DNA of 64,000 nucleotides from Rhizobiaceae bacterium CPCC 101076 (lineage in GTDB: Bacteria; Pseudomonadota; Alphaproteobacteria; Rhizobiales; Methylopilaceae): the NCBI GenBank assembly GCA_003347645.1, contig QDFX01000018.1, positions 24,854 to 88,853 of the forward strand, given 5' to 3'. The position numbers and the translations under genes are program-made. Positions 63,488 through 64,000 of this stretch are shown here, piece by piece. Position 1 is the first letter of the stretch, and each line of letters begins with the position of its first letter. The notes under the pieces are model-generated. The model was not told the origin of the DNA, made no database searches, and saw only the letters and a list, made by a program, of their open reading frames with translations.

Positions 63488-63697
63488 TCAATTATCGCTG
63501 CCGAGCATCGTCCTGAGTGCTTCGGCGACATGACGTGTCACCCGGCGCTTGTACTTGCGGTGCACGAGTTGGCCGTTGTGGTAGATGTCCTGCTCGACAT
63601 AGAGCGTCTGGCCGTCCCAGCGCAGCACATTGTCCGATTCGATCGTCTCGATGACGCCGAGATCGATCTTGATCTCACCTTCAGCCGCCTGGCCCAT
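63488..63697 (-). CDS. Small conserved hypothetical protein, 69 aa
   Basis: No family recognised. The product (MGQAAEGEIKIDLGVIETIE then YVEQDIYHNGQLVHRKYKRR) is soluble, with alternating acidic beta-strand and basic patches. GGAGG lies 6 nt before ATG 63697, which supports this start over a longer upstream frame. It converges on argG with a 17-bp gap. Confidence 0.65.
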   Translation of the reverse strand: MGQAAEGEIKIDLGVIETIESDNVLRWDGQTLYVEQDIYHNGQLVHRKYKRRVTRHVAEALRTMLGSDN

Positions 63698-63901
63698 TCG
63701 TGTCCTCCGATCACGTCTTGTGCGTGAATGAACCGAGGATAGCCGACTATGCCTCGTCGGCAAGCAATCGCTTCAGCCGGCGTCACAAATCAGTCTTGTG
63801 GCGGTCCTAGGCGTGGACTCGAACTCGTCGGCCGATCCGCCCCCGCCTATGCCGGCGCCGGCACTTCGACCAAGATCATTGACCAGACATTCACCTGAAC
63901 G

Positions 63902-63923
63902 GGATATTTGCCTCCCAATATCC
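63902..63923. promoter_or_regulatory. Inverted repeat upstream of the epimerase gene
   Basis: GGATATT (63902-63908) and AATATCC (63917-63923) with an 8-nt spacer lie 41 bp before the epimerase start. It may be an operator; no family can be named. Confidence 0.35.
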
Positions 63924-63963
63924 GCGAATCCACCTCGCAGCCACGCTCCAGAAGGATGACTTC

Positions 63964-64000
63964 ATGACGGTCCTCGTTACCGGCGGCGCCGGCTATATCG
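63964..64000 (+). CDS. NAD-dependent sugar-nucleotide epimerase, 5' end only
   Basis: Only twelve codons are inside the window: MTVLVTGGAGYI. The Rossmann start VTGGAGYI is characteristic of UDP-glucose 4-epimerase (GalE) and close relatives. An AAGGATG-like site precedes the ATG. The rest lies beyond the window end, so galE is likely but not proved. Confidence 0.75.
   Translation, partial: MTVLVTGGAGYI

Overview
The window is a GC-rich, densely packed stretch of bacterial chromosome. Gene content points to an alphaproteobacterium of the order Hyphomicrobiales (Rhizobiales): an Irr-type Fur regulator, a RegB/RegA (ActS/ActR) redox pair, an MmcB repair protein, a PmtA phospholipid methyltransferase, the order dnaK-dnaJ-pmtA-pyrF-dapB-gpmA, and a DUF559 gene lodged between pheS and pheT. 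Genus and family cannot be told from the sequence alone. Almost everything is core or near-core; no phage, complete insertion sequence, integrase or CRISPR array was found.

Layout. 1-5.9 kb: polA, a divergent FMN-reductase/HxlR pair, a glutathione transferase and two small proteins. 5.9-12 kb: a cobalamin-riboswitch-controlled metE, the ergothioneine pair egtB-egtD, and an adenine deaminase. 12-18.2 kb is the most accessory part: a secreted transglutaminase-like protease, an extreme Gly/His repeat protein, a LuxR regulator with an unusual receiver, tRNA-Arg(CCG), and a leftward cluster of small or poorly characterised membrane genes (47-aa protein, iron-permease-like, 62-aa reading frame, DUF2254), with a possible small RNA. 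18.2-23.5 kb: nth, an SDR, a pabB-pabC fusion and a three-gene overlapping membrane/hydrolase operon. 23.6-29.2 kb: a translation cluster (infC, rpmI, rplT, pheS, DUF559, pheT), all leftward.

29.3-41.1 kb: an alpha/beta hydrolase, a YgjP-like metalloprotease, a class A penicillin-binding protein, PhoD, a two-gene RND efflux system, a PCu(A)C copper chaperone with a DUF2946 partner, and mmcB. 41.2-46.9 kb: a DEAD-box helicase, a BrnA-like gene coupled to regA, regB and an ABC-2 exporter. 46.9-56.6 kb: grpE, alkB, dnaK, dnaJ, pmtA, a flavin reductase, pyrF, DUF1330, dapB, gpmA and irr. 56.7-64 kb: an SRPBCC/ArsR pair with a 24-bp perfect operator, MOSC, SH3, a D-2-hydroxyacid dehydrogenase, a moeB-like E1 enzyme, an HCCA isomerase, argG and the first codons of a sugar-nucleotide epimerase.

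The best leads are regulatory or structural. metE carries both a cobalamin riboswitch and an ArsR-type palindrome. The DUF559 gene lies within an inverted pair of ~53-bp structured repeats inside the pheS-pheT operon. That repeat family recurs between convergent genes, with hairpins that keep pairing while changing sequence. Other leads are the Gly/His-rich secreted protein, two small genes supported by ribosome binding sites or 4-nt overlaps, a rare ATT start for infC, and an unpaired BrnA-like gene translationally coupled to the redox regulator.
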